Assembly: GCA_031315995.1 (NCBI GenBank)
Contig: JALDRG010000021.1
Span: 1-46,827 of the forward strand
Source of the DNA: Nitrospira sp.
GTDB taxonomy: Bacteria; Nitrospirota; Nitrospiria; Nitrospirales; Nitrospiraceae
Direction: 5' to 3'
Length of the DNA: 46,827 nt
In this document: positions 24,542 to 33,883 of the stretch, piece by piece
How positions within the stretch are numbered: the stretch's first letter is position 1
Layout of the letters: every line of letters starts with the position of its first letter
Notes under the pieces: generated by a model
Told to the model about the DNA's origin: nothing
Seen by the model: the letters and a program-made list of their open reading frames with translations, nothing else
Databases searched by the model: none
Made by a program: the position numbers and the translations under genes

Positions 24542-26497
24542 ATGGATTTTTTTGAACAGCAGGACAAAGCCCGGAAAAACACGAAGCTGCTGGTGGTGTA
24601 CTTTGCGATCGCCGTCGTGTGCATCATTGCGTCGGTGTATGTCACCAGTCTGCTGATTTTCTACGGTACCAATTCCCAACAGCCGCCTGGCGTCCCGCCG
24701 CCCCCGCTCGTCCTGTGGGATCCCGAGCTTTTCCTCTACGTCGTGTTCGGCACGCTCAGTGTCGTCGTCATTGGCAGCCTCTACAAAACCGCCGCTTTGG
24801 CCAAGGGCGGCAGTGCCGTCGCCGAATTACTCGGTGGACGGCTCGTCAGTCCCAACACGACCCATCCCGATGAGCGTAAACTCCAGAACGTGATCGAGGA
24901 AATGGCTATCGCCTCCGGCGTGCCCATCCCCAAGATTTATGTGCTCGACAACGAAGAAGGGATCAACGCCTTTGCCGCCGGCCACTCCCCGAGCGACGCC
25001 GCCATCGGCGTCACGCGCGATTGCATGACATGGCTCAACCGTGATGAGTTGCAAGGCGTCATCGGCCACGAGTTTAGTCATATCCTCAATGGCGACATGC
25101 GTCTGAATCTGCGCCTCATAGGAGTGCTCTTCGGCATCCTGTGTCTCGCGGTGATGGGCCGTGTCCTACTCTACTCGCGCAGCCGCAGCCGGGACAGGAA
25201 TCCACTGATGTTCTTGGGCCTTGCCCTGATCGTGATCGGCGCGATCGGTGTATTCTTTGGCCGGCTCATCCAGGCTGCGCTCAGCCGGCAACGGGAATTT
25301 CTGGCCGATGCTTCTTCGGTGCAGTTCACCCGCAACCCCGCGGGGCTCTCCGGGGCGCTGCAAAAACTCGGCGGTGCCGGCTCGAAGGTCGAATCCGCCC
25401 ACGCCGGGGAAGCCAGTCACATGTTCTTCGGCAACGGCCTGGGCACACCCTTGCTCGGGTTGCTGGCCACGCATCCGCCGCTTGACGAGCGTATCCGCGC
25501 CATCGATCCAGGCTGGGATGGAACATTCAAGCAGGGCGGCGTCAAAACAGTTGAAGCAGAATCGTCGCGCGAACCAGCGAAACCGCCGTCGTCACGATTT
25601 CCGTTTCCACCGATTCCCGGGATGCCCGACGCACGGGCTGGCGCCGCCGGTATTGCTGCCAGTGTCGTCCAAGTGGGAGCCGTGCTGCCGGACCTGGGCC
25701 AGCCCACGCTACTACACTTGCGCTACGCCGAGGAGTTGCGGAATTCATTCTCGGAACAGGTCCGGTCCGCCGCTCACGAGCCGCTCGATGCCACCGCGCT
25801 TGTGTATGCGATGCTCCTCAGCCCGGACGGCGCCTTGCGCGCGAAGGAACTCACGGAACTCGCCGAGCGAGCCGCGCCGGGGGTGGGCGAAAGAACCGCC
25901 ACGCTCTGGCCTGACGTCGCGCCTATCGTCTCGCGCGCGCGGCTGCCGCTCGTGAATCTCGCGTTGCCCGCACTGCGTCAGCTTCGGCCCGACGAGTTCA
26001 CGCAATTCAGCCGCGCGTTGCAAGGGCTGATAGAGAGCGACGGGCAGATCGACATCTTTGAATTCGTCCTGCAGAAAATCGTCCGCCGCCACCTCGCGTC
26101 GCAGTCGGGCGAAATCCGGCCGACCTCGATTCAATACCACAGGCTCAAACCGCTTGTGCGGGATTGTCACGTCGTGTTCTCGGCGCTGGCGCACGTCAGC
26201 AGCCGCGAGGCCGGCGAGGTCGAAACGGCATTCCGCAAGGGCGCGCTCCATCTGCGGGCGGAAGCCGACGAGCTCACACTCCTGGCGCGCGCAGAATCCG
26301 GGCTTAAACAACTGGATACCGCGCTTGATCGCCTCGCATTAGCCGCGCCGCAAATCAAAAAGCAGGTGCTCGAAGCCTGCGTGCAGGTCATTGGCGCGGA
26401 CGGCGTGATCCAGGAACGTCAAGCCGAATTGCTTCGCGCCATCGCCGACACGCTGGATTGTCCGATCCCGCCGTTTGTGGAGATTAACGAAAGCTAA
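24542..26497 (+). CDS. M48 family (HtpX-like) membrane metalloprotease with C-terminal extension
   Basis: 651 residues from the ATG at 24542 (AAGGGTGAG before it; the frame is open slightly upstream). Two N-terminal membrane segments (about 16-38 and 62-82), the zinc motif HEFSHILNGD at about residue 176, two further membrane segments (about 190-245) and RQREFLADASSVQFTR with the third zinc ligand Glu follow in HtpX order. The C-terminal 300 residues are not in HtpX: a helical region ending EACVQVIGADGVIQERQAEL recalls TerB-like domains found in some M48 proteins of environmental bacteria. It likely degrades damaged membrane proteins. Paired with lemA; the copper ATPase gene follows 21 bases later. 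Confidence 0.88.
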   Translation: MDFFEQQDKARKNTKLLVVYFAIAVVCIIASVYVTSLLIFYGTNSQQPPGVPPPPLVLWDPELFLYVVFGTLSVVVIGSLYKTAALAKGGSAVAELLGGRLVSPNTTHPDERKLQNVIEEMAIASGVPIPKIYVLDNEEGINAFAAGHSPSDAAIGVTRDCMTWLNRDELQGVIGHEFSHILNGDMRLNLRLIGVLFGILCLAVMGRVLLYSRSRSRDRNPLMFLGLALIVIGAIGVFFGRLIQAALSRQREFLADASSVQFTRNPAGLSGALQKLGGAGSKVESAHAGEASHMFFGNGLGTPLLGLLATHPPLDERIRAIDPGWDGTFKQGGVKTVEAESSREPAKPPSSRFPFPPIPGMPDARAGAAGIAASVVQVGAVLPDLGQPTLLHLRYAEELRNSFSEQVRSAAHEPLDATALVYAMLLSPDGALRAKELTELAERAAPGVGERTATLWPDVAPIVSRARLPLVNLALPALRQLRPDEFTQFSRALQGLIESDGQIDIFEFVLQKIVRRHLASQSGEIRPTSIQYHRLKPLVRDCHVVFSALAHVSSREAGEVETAFRKGALHLRAEADELTLLARAESGLKQLDTALDRLALAAPQIKKQVLEACVQVIGADGVIQERQAELLRAIADTLDCPIPPFVEINES

Positions 26498-26518
26498 AAA
26501 CATAATGAGAGACGCCCT

Positions 26519-28543
26519 ATGAACAAACACGATCACCACGACCATCATGCGCACATGGCGGAGGATTTTCGGAAGCGGTTCTGGATTTCGTTGGCCTTGA
26601 CGGTGCCGATTGTGCTCCTGTCACCGATGCTCCAACAGCTGGTGGGACTGCAAGAAGCCATCGGTTTTCCCGGCGATATCTATGTCCTGTTCGGTTTTTC
26701 CTCGGCAGTCTTCTGGTATGGCGGCTGGCCGTTTCTCACGGGTTTCATTGAAGAGATTCAATCCCGCCGGCCCGGGATGATGACGCTCGTCTCCGTCGCG
26801 ATCGCCACCGCGTATCTCTACAGCAGCGCCGTCGTCTTCGGCCTGACGGGCGAGATGTTCTTTTGGGAGCTGGCTACTCTCGTTGACATCATGCTGTTGG
26901 GACACTGGATTGAAATGAAATCGGTGATGGGCGCCTCGAAGGCGCTGGAGGAACTGGCCAAACTCATGCCCTCCGACGCGCATAAACTCATGCCCGACGG
27001 CAGCGTGAAGGACGTGCCACTCGACGAACTGGCCGTGGGCGACAAGGTCCTGATTAAGCCCGGCGAGAAAGTTCCCGCCGACGGGGTCATCGTCTCCGGC
27101 GAGAGTGCGGTCGATGAAGCGATGCTCACGGGGGAATCAACGCCCGTGGCCAAGAAGGCCGGCGGCAAGGTGATCGGAGGTGCGATCAACGGCGAGGGTT
27201 CACTGACCGTCGAGGTCAAGGGCACCGGCAAGGATTCGTTCCTCTCGCAGGTCATCGACCTCGTCAAACAGGCACAGGAAAGCAAATCGAGGACGCAGGA
27301 TCTCGCGAACACAGCCGCACTCTGGCTTACGATCATCGCGCTGGGCGGCGGCGTGATCACCTTCTTCATCTGGCAGGTTCTCGTAGGCCAGGACTTCGCG
27401 TTCGCCATCGAACGCACCGTGACCGTCATGGTGATCGCCTGCCCGCACGCCTTGGGTCTCGCCGTGCCGCTGGTGGTCGCTGTCTCGACCGCCCTGGCCG
27501 CGAAGAACGGCCTGCTCATTCGTAATCGGGTGGCATTCGAGGGCGCGCGAAAACTACAGGCCATCATTTTCGACAAGACTGGCACGCTGACCGAGGGCCG
27601 GTTTGGCGTCACCGAAACCCTGGTGCTGAGCGACGACTTCGACGAGGAAAGGTTGCGCAGCTACGCGGCCTCAGTGGATGCGCATTCCGCCCACCCCATC
27701 GCCAAAGCCATCGCCGCGGCCTCGGAGAACATACTCCCAGTCGAGGGCTTCAACAGCATCACCGGCAAGGGCGCGGAGGGCCGGGTCGAGGGCAAAGACG
27801 TCAAGGTGGTGAGTCCCGGTTACCTGCGCGACCAGAACCTCGATCACTCCGATCCGCGCGTCGAGCCACTGCAAGCCCAGGGCAAAACGGTCGTGTTTGT
27901 CCTCGTGGAGGGGAAGTTAAAAGGAGCAATTGCCCTCGCCGACATCATCCGCCCCGAGGCGAAGCAAGCCATCGCCGCGCTCAAGGCCCTCAACATCCAC
28001 AGCATGATGCTCACCGGCGATAACAACGCGACGGCCAAATGGGTCTCCGACCAGATCGGCCTGGATGAATACTTCGCCGAGGTCCTGCCCCAGGACAAAG
28101 CCGCCAAGGTCAAGGAAATCCAGGCGCGTGGCGAGCGGGTCGCCATGACCGGCGACGGCGTGAACGATGCCCCGGCACTGGCCCAGGCGGATGTGGGCAT
28201 CGCCATTGGCGCGGGTTCCGACGTGGCGGTCGAAACCGCCGACGTGATCCTGGTGCGGAGCAATCCGCTGGATGTCGTGGCGATCGTGCAGCTTTCTCGC
28301 GCCACCTATCGGAAGATGATTCAGAATCTGGTCTGGGCAACAGGGTATAACGTCGTCGCCCTGCCGCTCGCCGCCGGAGTGCTCTCTGCATGGGGCGTCC
28401 TGCTCACTCCCGCCGTCGGCGCGGTGCTGATGGCCGGCAGCACGGTGGTCGTAGCGATCAACGCACGGATGCTGAGGCTAAAAACTGAGCCAAAACCAGA
28501 AGCCAAAGCAGCGACGTCTGAGGTCAGCGCAGCCACTCCCTAA
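26519..28543 (+). CDS. CopB-type (P1B, CPH motif) heavy-metal ATPase
   Basis: 674 residues. A short His-rich N-terminus (MNKHDHHDHHAHM) replaces the usual HMA domain. Membrane part, actuator domain (GESAVDEAMLTGES, about residue 200), the metal-site motif ACPHALGLAVPL at about 306, phosphorylation motif DKTGTLTEG at about 351, SAHPIAKAI (the P1B HP motif, about 386) and MTGDGVND (about 544) are all present. CPH instead of CPC marks the CopB/P1B-3 subgroup, linked with Cu(II), Cu(I) or Ag(I) export across the inner membrane. Length is normal. It would pass metal to the periplasm, where CusCBA and the multicopper oxidase act. The Ala/Glu-rich C-terminus is unremarkable. Confidence 0.9.
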   Translation: MNKHDHHDHHAHMAEDFRKRFWISLALTVPIVLLSPMLQQLVGLQEAIGFPGDIYVLFGFSSAVFWYGGWPFLTGFIEEIQSRRPGMMTLVSVAIATAYLYSSAVVFGLTGEMFFWELATLVDIMLLGHWIEMKSVMGASKALEELAKLMPSDAHKLMPDGSVKDVPLDELAVGDKVLIKPGEKVPADGVIVSGESAVDEAMLTGESTPVAKKAGGKVIGGAINGEGSLTVEVKGTGKDSFLSQVIDLVKQAQESKSRTQDLANTAALWLTIIALGGGVITFFIWQVLVGQDFAFAIERTVTVMVIACPHALGLAVPLVVAVSTALAAKNGLLIRNRVAFEGARKLQAIIFDKTGTLTEGRFGVTETLVLSDDFDEERLRSYAASVDAHSAHPIAKAIAAASENILPVEGFNSITGKGAEGRVEGKDVKVVSPGYLRDQNLDHSDPRVEPLQAQGKTVVFVLVEGKLKGAIALADIIRPEAKQAIAALKALNIHSMMLTGDNNATAKWVSDQIGLDEYFAEVLPQDKAAKVKEIQARGERVAMTGDGVNDAPALAQADVGIAIGAGSDVAVETADVILVRSNPLDVVAIVQLSRATYRKMIQNLVWATGYNVVALPLAAGVLSAWGVLLTPAVGAVLMAGSTVVVAINARMLRLKTEPKPEAKAATSEVSAATP

Positions 28544-28583
28544 CATCAAAATCGAAACAACGGAACAAACCGAAAGAGCAGCC

Positions 28584-29636
28584 ATGAAAAACAACAAAAT
28601 ACGAGTCGGAGTCAACGGATATGGGGTCATCGGCAAGCGTGTGGCGGATGCCGTCCGCCTGTAGTCGGATATGGAACTGGTGGGTGTGAGCGACATCATC
28701 AGCGACTATCGAATCAAGGTCGCAGCGGGGCTGGGCCTTCCCTTGTATTCATCCTTGCCGGACAAGGAGTCTGCCATGAAGGACGCGGGCCTTCCTGTGG
28801 CCGGTGCCCTGAAGAATCTGATCGATAACGTCGATGTGATGGTCGACTGCACGCCAAAAGGGATCGCGGCAAAGAATCTCGAAGAATACAAATCGGCGGG
28901 CGTCAAGGCGATCGTCCAAGGCGGCGAAAAACACAGCGTGACGGGCCATTCTTTCGTCGCGCACGCAACCTACGCCACGGCGCTCGGGCGCGATGCAACC
29001 CGTGTGGTGTCCTGCAATACCATCAGTATCGTGCGCACGCTGGGGGCATTACAGGATGCGAAGCTGCTAACCAAGGCGCGCGGAGTGCTGATCCGCCGGG
29101 CGACCGACCCATGGGAGTCCGACCACGGCGGCGTTATGAACACGATCGTGCCAGAGCCGCATATTCCCAGCCACCAAGGGCCGGACGCCCAGACGGTGCG
29201 ACCCGAACTCGAACTCGTGACCATCGCCGCCAAGGCGGCCCACACCCAATCTCACAGTCATTATTGGATCGTCGAACTGACTCGCCCCGCCAGCAGGGAA
29301 GAAGTCCTCGACGCGTTCCGGCAGGCGGGGCGCATCGCTTTCATCAAGATGAGCGACGGAATCGTGGCGATCAACAGCACGATCGAAATGATGCACGATC
29401 TCGGACGACCCCGCGGCGACATGTGGGAAGTGGCTCTGTGGGAAGATGTGCTGAGCGTCAATGGCCCCGAATGCTATTACACCTATCAGGTGGACAACCA
29501 AGCCATCGCCATTCCGGAGAACATCGATGCGATCCGCGCACTGACCGGTGCCGTTAAGGACGGACAGGAATCCATCCGGATGACCAACGAGGCACTTGGC
29601 ATTAGACGATATTTTATAGACCGGAACGCTGAATAA
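28584..29636 (+). pseudogene. type II (archaeal-type) glyceraldehyde-3-phosphate dehydrogenase with in-frame amber codon
   Basis: From the ATG at 28584 the frame reads MKNNKIRVGVNGYGVIGKRV, the NAD(P)-binding start, but a TAG occurs at codon 27 (28662-28664). The same frame then continues without interruption to 29636: MELVGVSDI, DCTPKGIAAKN, the catalytic Cys in VSCNTISIVRTLG and HSHYWIVEL. A CAG-to-TAG change would explain it. Translation from the ATG at 28671 would give 321 residues without the Rossmann glycine loop. Archaeal-type GAPDH converts glyceraldehyde 3-phosphate to 1,3-bisphosphoglycerate and is uncommon in bacteria. The rest of the gene looks well kept, so the mutation is recent, a sequencing error, or read through. 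Confidence 0.8.
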
Positions 29637-29657
29637 AAATGAGGCGCTGAATTCCCG

Positions 29658-29729
29658 ATGAGCACAAAACAACAGGAAGAGCGGAATAAAAGGTCCGTGA
29701 CCACAACGAGGAAACAAACCCAACCATGA
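29658..29729 (+). CDS. tiny ORF coupled to the methyltransferase-like gene
   Basis: 23-residue basic peptide (MSTKQQEERNKRSVTTTRKQ) whose TGA overlaps the next ATG (ATGA). No family. If translated, it may serve only to couple ribosomes onto the next gene, which lacks a strong site of its own. Confidence 0.25.
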   Translation: MSTKQQEERNKRSVTTTRKQTQP

Positions 29730-30403
29730 AAGAACCCATCGTCCATTCCGGAGCCTGGGGGATCGCGCTGATCGTGGTCGTCGTGGCCTCGTGGCTTTTA
29801 TACCGCTATCTCGCACCGAAGACGTGGAAGGAGTGGGCGAGCGCCGGGGTGGTCCAGGCTTTCATCATCGCCCTCTATGCGGAGATGTATGGCTTTCCGC
29901 TTACCATTTATCTACTTGTCCGCTTCTTCGGCCTCGATCAGACCCACCTCAGCGCCAATCTTTGGTCTACGCTGCTTGGCTTGGGTGAAACGGGCATGAT
30001 GATCGCCATGATCCTCGGCTACGGTCTCCTCTTCGCCGGCTTCGGGATATTCATGGAGGGCTGGCGCGAACTGCATCGCGCCCGCAAGGAAAATCGGCTC
30101 GTTACCGACCGCCTCTACGGTTTGGTGCGTCACCCCCAATACACCGGACTCTTCCTCGCGCTTTTCGGCGAGGGCGTCGTCCATTGGCCGACCGTCTTCT
30201 CAATCGCGCTGTTTCCCGTCATTGTGCTCGTTTATCACCTGCTGGCGCGGAGCGAAGAGCGCAAAGTGGAGGAACAATTCGGAGACGAATACCGCGTTTA
30301 CCGCAAGCGCGTGCCGATGTTCATCCCGCGCTGGGGCCAATGGCGCGCGCCGACCACGACGCGAAGCGAATCCTCCAATGACAATTCTCTCGACATCGGA
30401 TAG
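29726..30403 (+). CDS. isoprenylcysteine-methyltransferase-like membrane protein, copy 1
   Basis: 225 residues with about five membrane segments. The C-terminal part holds the ICMT/PEMT-type pattern: TDRLYGLVRHPQYTGLFLAL with the RHPxY motif at about residue 130, then ARSEERKVEEQFGDEYRVYR ending KRVPMFIPRW. Such proteins use S-adenosylmethionine, but bacterial members mostly have no known substrate. An N-terminal signature EMYGFPLTIYLL is shared with the paralogue at 45069-45737, which also lies in a metal/glucan block. An inner-membrane role in modifying lipid or small molecules is possible; the substrate is unknown. Confidence 0.75.
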   Translation: MKEPIVHSGAWGIALIVVVVASWLLYRYLAPKTWKEWASAGVVQAFIIALYAEMYGFPLTIYLLVRFFGLDQTHLSANLWSTLLGLGETGMMIAMILGYGLLFAGFGIFMEGWRELHRARKENRLVTDRLYGLVRHPQYTGLFLALFGEGVVHWPTVFSIALFPVIVLVYHLLARSEERKVEEQFGDEYRVYRKRVPMFIPRWGQWRAPTTTRSESSNDNSLDIG

Positions 30404-30449
30404 CCGGAGCCGCAAAGCCAGTAACAACAAACAAGAAAGCAACAGGATC

Positions 30450-30636
30450 ATGAACACGACGAAAACCGAAAGCCACCGACCCCATCTGCGGCATGACTGT
30501 GGACGAAGCCACCGCGCTCCATGCCGACCGCGAGGGACAGACGTTCTACTTTTGCAGCGACCACTGTCGACAGAAGTTCCTGTCCACGCCTGCCGGGGCC
30601 AAGCTAGAGGACAAGTCTGGAAGCTGCTGTGGATAA
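30450..30636 (+). pseudogene. YHS-domain small protein, frameshifted
   Basis: A plausible start ATG at 30450 reads MNTTKTES, but the YHS domain lies in another frame from about 30469: DPICGMTVDEATALHADREG, then TFYFCSDHCRQKF and a tail ending SGSCCG before TAA at 30634. The two frames would join with a one-base shift near 30465-30472. No start codon precedes DPICGM in its own frame. The domain itself is complete, with its paired Cys (CGM and CSDHC), as in YHS proteins near copper ATPases. Recent frameshift or sequencing error are both possible. It lies just upstream of the DUF2934-ATPase gene. Confidence 0.65.
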
Positions 30637-30780
30637 CTACGCGGGGAGTATGGGTGTGATTTCCGCAGGCGCCATCCGGGCCATGGTCCGCGTCATGCAC
30701 ACAGAGGCAGCACAGATGAGTGTGTGTTCGATGTCGTGCGCACTCGGACTTGGCCTGAGTGGGTGAAAGGAATCCACGCG

Positions 30781-33672
30781 ATGGACGAACACGAACACAC
30801 AGGCAAAGACGAACCGGCAACTAAGCCGGCGCATAACGAGGTGGCCAAGAAAGCCTATGCCATCTATCTGAAGGAAGGTCGTCCGGAAGGGCATGCCGAG
30901 CAGAACTGGGTGGAGGCGGAAGCGCAATTGCAGCCCGTCGGCTCCGACCATCCTGTCCAACAACCGGAGGGCAACGCCTGGCACAGCCAGTCTGGCGAGG
31001 AGGTGCTGGCACAACTCGGCTCCGCATCAACCGGACTGTCTTCGGCGGAGGTCGCGCGGCGACTCGCCGCCGACGGTCCGAACGAGCTGAAAGAAGGGAA
31101 ACCCATCAGCCTGCTCCACATGTTCCTCGCCCAGTTCAACAGTCTCATCATCTGGATTCTCATCGCTGCGGCCGTCATCTCCGGTCTGTTGGGCGAACGG
31201 ATCGATGCCATCGCCATCCTCACCATCGTCATCCTGAACGCCGTCATCGGCTTCTACCAGGAATTCAAGGCCGAGAAATCCATCGCCGCGCTCAAACAGA
31301 TGACCTCGCCCCACGCCACGGTGCGGCGCGATGGACAGGTCACATCGATTCCCGCCGCGGGCGTCGTCGCAGGGGATATCCTCGCGCTGGAAGCCGGAGA
31401 CCTGATCGCGGCCGACGCCCGGCTCCTGGAGGCGGCCTCGCTCAAGTGTATCGAGTCTGCGCTGACCGGCGAGTCGCAGGGGGTGACGAAGACGCCCGAC
31501 ACGTTGGAGCAGCGCGACGTCCCGCTCGGCGACCGCGAGAACATGGTGTTCATGGGCACCAGCGTCGCGGCGGGCACCGGTCAGGCCGTCGTGGTGGCCA
31601 CAGCCATGAACACGGAGCTAGGCCGCATCGCTGGGCTGATTGAAGAGGCGGGAACGGAGGGGGGCACGCCGCTGCAGAAGAAGCTCGACTCGTTCGGGCA
31701 TGTCCTTGTGTGGGCGACGCTGGGCATCGTCGCACTGTTATTCGGGCTGGGGCTGCTGCGCGGGGTTCCGCCCTTCGAGCTCTTCATGACCTCGGTCAGC
31801 CTCGCCGTGGCCGCCGTGCCGGAAGGGCTGCCCGCCGTCGTCACGGTGGCGCTGGCGCTCGGGGTGTTGCGCATGTCCCGCCGCCGTGCGCTCGTGCGCA
31901 AACTGCCCGCGGTCGAGGCGCTCGGCTCAACGACGGTCATCTGCACGGACAAGACCGGCACCCTGACGGTCGGCCAAATGACCGTGCGCACACTCTACGT
32001 CGCGGGCCAACACTACGACGTCGCCGGCGAAGGCTACGGACCGGACGGCGACGTGCGCGTCGAGGGTAAGAAGGTGGAGGCGCCGCAGGCCGCGCCCTTG
32101 CTCGAACTGGCGACCCTCCTCCTCGGCTGCAACAACGCCCATCTCGTCCAGGAAGAGGGGACCTGGAACGTCATCGGCGACCCCACCGAAGGGGCCCTAT
32201 TGGCGGCCGGGGCCAAAGCCGGCGGAAGCCGGGAGCGCATCGAGCAGGACATGCCCAAGCAGCATGAACTTCCCTTCGACTCAGACCGGAAACGCAGCAC
32301 GGTGATTCGCACGATGCCGGAGGGGACGCTCCGCGCCTTCATCAACGGCGCGCCCGACGTGTTATTGGCACGCTGCACCAAGCTCTACACCGATACCGGG
32401 GTCCGCCCCATGACGGACGAGGATCGCCAGACCCTCGCGGCGCAGAACGACGCGATGGCACAGCAAGCCCTGCGCGTGCTCGGCTCGGCCTATCGCGACT
32501 TGGACAAGGCGTCGTCCGTCGACCTCACCGCGGAAGCCGTGGAACGCGATCTTGTGTTCGTCGGTCTGTCGGGGATGTATGATCCGCCTCGTCAGGAGGC
32601 CAAAGAAGCCGTTGAAAAATGTCGGGCCGCTGGGATTCGTATCGTGATGATTACCGGCGACCATCCGCAGACCGCGATGGCCATTGCACGTGAACTCGGC
32701 ATCGCGTCGGGCGAGGACGCGGCCCTCGCCGGGCCGGAGTTGGACACGCTGTCCGATGACGCACTCCGGCAGCGCGCCCCCAACGTCGCGGTATACGCCC
32801 GCGTGACTGCCGAGCACAAACTGCGCATCATTCGCGCCTGGAAAGCGAACGAGGCAGTGGTCGCGATGACCGGCGACGGCGTCAACGACGCCCCTGCCAT
32901 CAAAGGCGCCGACATCGGCATCGCCATGGGGAAATCCGGCACGGAAGTGACCAAGCAGGCGTCGGACATGATCATCACCGACGACAACTTCGCCTCGATC
33001 GTCGCCGCCGTCGAAGAGGGCCGCGGCATTTACGACAACATCCGCAAAACGCTCCAATATCTATTAGCAGGCAACACGGGGGAACTACTGCTGATGACCA
33101 TCTGCGTGGTCATCGGGCTCCCGACCCCGCTCCTGCCGATACACCTGCTCTGGATTAATCTCGTCACTGACGGCGTGCCCGCACTCTGCCTGGCTACCGA
33201 CCCCATCGACCCCGACGTGATGACACGCCGCCCGCGCCGCCGGTCTGAGCGCATCACCGACCGCGGCTTTCTCGGTACGATGGTCCTCACCGGCTGCCTC
33301 ACAGCCGGCGTGGCGTTCGCGGTGTATCTCTATGGCTTGCAGACGGGAACCGAAGAAATGGCCCGCACCCAGGCCTTTGCGGTGCTGGTCTTCGCCGAAC
33401 TCCTGCGCGCCTTCGGCGCCCGAAGTGAAACCAAGCCCGTCTGGCGTATCTCCCTGTTCACGAACATCAACCTCGCCCTGGTCGTGTCCGTGTCGTTCGG
33501 GCTGCAGGTCTGGAGCCATCACAACGCAACGCTGGGTCGCTTCCTGAAGACGTCATTCCTGTCGCTCTCCGATTGCTTCTTGCTGCTGGCAGTGGGAACT
33601 ATCCCGCTCGTGATATTGGAGATGGTGAAGGTTGTACGGCACAGCTGGCAGCCACGAAAGGTCGAGCCATGA
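30781..33672 (+). CDS. P2-type cation ATPase with N-terminal DUF2934 domain
   Basis: 963 residues from the ATG at 30781. Residues about 1-45 form a DUF2934-like domain ([28 protein letters not shown]) that also occurs alone at 23545. After a linker comes a complete P2A/SERCA-like ATPase: cation-ATPase N domain ([20 protein letters not shown]), actuator ([13 protein letters not shown]), [15 protein letters not shown] at about 346, [11 protein letters not shown] at about 389, [30 protein letters not shown] at about 698, and C-terminal membrane segments. PEGL in M4 is typical of Ca2+ or Mn2+ pumps; the substrate here is not certain. It probably exports a divalent cation across the inner membrane. 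A metal/stress role for the extra domain is inferred from its company in this island. Confidence 0.88.
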   Translation: MDEHEHTGKDEPATKPAHNEVAKKAYAIYLKEGRPEGHAEQNWVEAEAQLQPVGSDHPVQQPEGNAWHSQSGEEVLAQLGSASTGLSSAEVARRLAADGPNELKEGKPISLLHMFLAQFNSLIIWILIAAAVISGLLGERIDAIAILTIVILNAVIGFYQEFKAEKSIAALKQMTSPHATVRRDGQVTSIPAAGVVAGDILALEAGDLIAADARLLEAASLKCIESALTGESQGVTKTPDTLEQRDVPLGDRENMVFMGTSVAAGTGQAVVVATAMNTELGRIAGLIEEAGTEGGTPLQKKLDSFGHVLVWATLGIVALLFGLGLLRGVPPFELFMTSVSLAVAAVPEGLPAVVTVALALGVLRMSRRRALVRKLPAVEALGSTTVICTDKTGTLTVGQMTVRTLYVAGQHYDVAGEGYGPDGDVRVEGKKVEAPQAAPLLELATLLLGCNNAHLVQEEGTWNVIGDPTEGALLAAGAKAGGSRERIEQDMPKQHELPFDSDRKRSTVIRTMPEGTLRAFINGAPDVLLARCTKLYTDTGVRPMTDEDRQTLAAQNDAMAQQALRVLGSAYRDLDKASSVDLTAEAVERDLVFVGLSGMYDPPRQEAKEAVEKCRAAGIRIVMITGDHPQTAMAIARELGIASGEDAALAGPELDTLSDDALRQRAPNVAVYARVTAEHKLRIIRAWKANEAVVAMTGDGVNDAPAIKGADIGIAMGKSGTEVTKQASDMIITDDNFASIVAAVEEGRGIYDNIRKTLQYLLAGNTGELLLMTICVVIGLPTPLLPIHLLWINLVTDGVPALCLATDPIDPDVMTRRPRRRSERITDRGFLGTMVLTGCLTAGVAFAVYLYGLQTGTEEMARTQAFAVLVFAELLRAFGARSETKPVWRISLFTNINLALVVSVSFGLQVWSHHNATLGRFLKTSFLSLSDCFLLLAVGTIPLVILEMVKVVRHSWQPRKVEP

Positions 33673-33740
33673 CCACCGATCCGATGTGCGGCATGCCAGT
33701 GAACGACGCGTCTGCGTGGCGCGTACCGAGCACGACCGGG
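33669..33740 (+). pseudogene. relic of a YHS-domain gene
   Basis: The ATG overlaps the ATPase stop (ATGA) and opens [18 protein letters not shown], a clear YHS start. The following residues fit the domain only after a frame change (EHDRE in another frame), and the second Cys pair is missing. The open frame goes on to 33914 as junk. It is a decayed YHS gene that was once coupled to the ATPase. Confidence 0.6.
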
Positions 33741-33883
33741 AACACATTCAAATGGCAACGCCTGCCTCCGCTCGGCTCCACGAGGTCCGATTTATCTGCG
33801 TCAGAAGCGCAGGCGCTGAGCGTCCTCTCACCTCGTTATTCAGCGCGCGGTTCTCTGGGTTCAATTATTCTGGAGGTGTTGTC

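Noticed and set aside
33632..33883. Upstream extension of the cusC frame
   Set aside because: It covers the end of the ATPase gene and the YHS stub; the GTG at 33884 has a good ribosome binding site and a signal peptide directly after it, as in the relic at 615.
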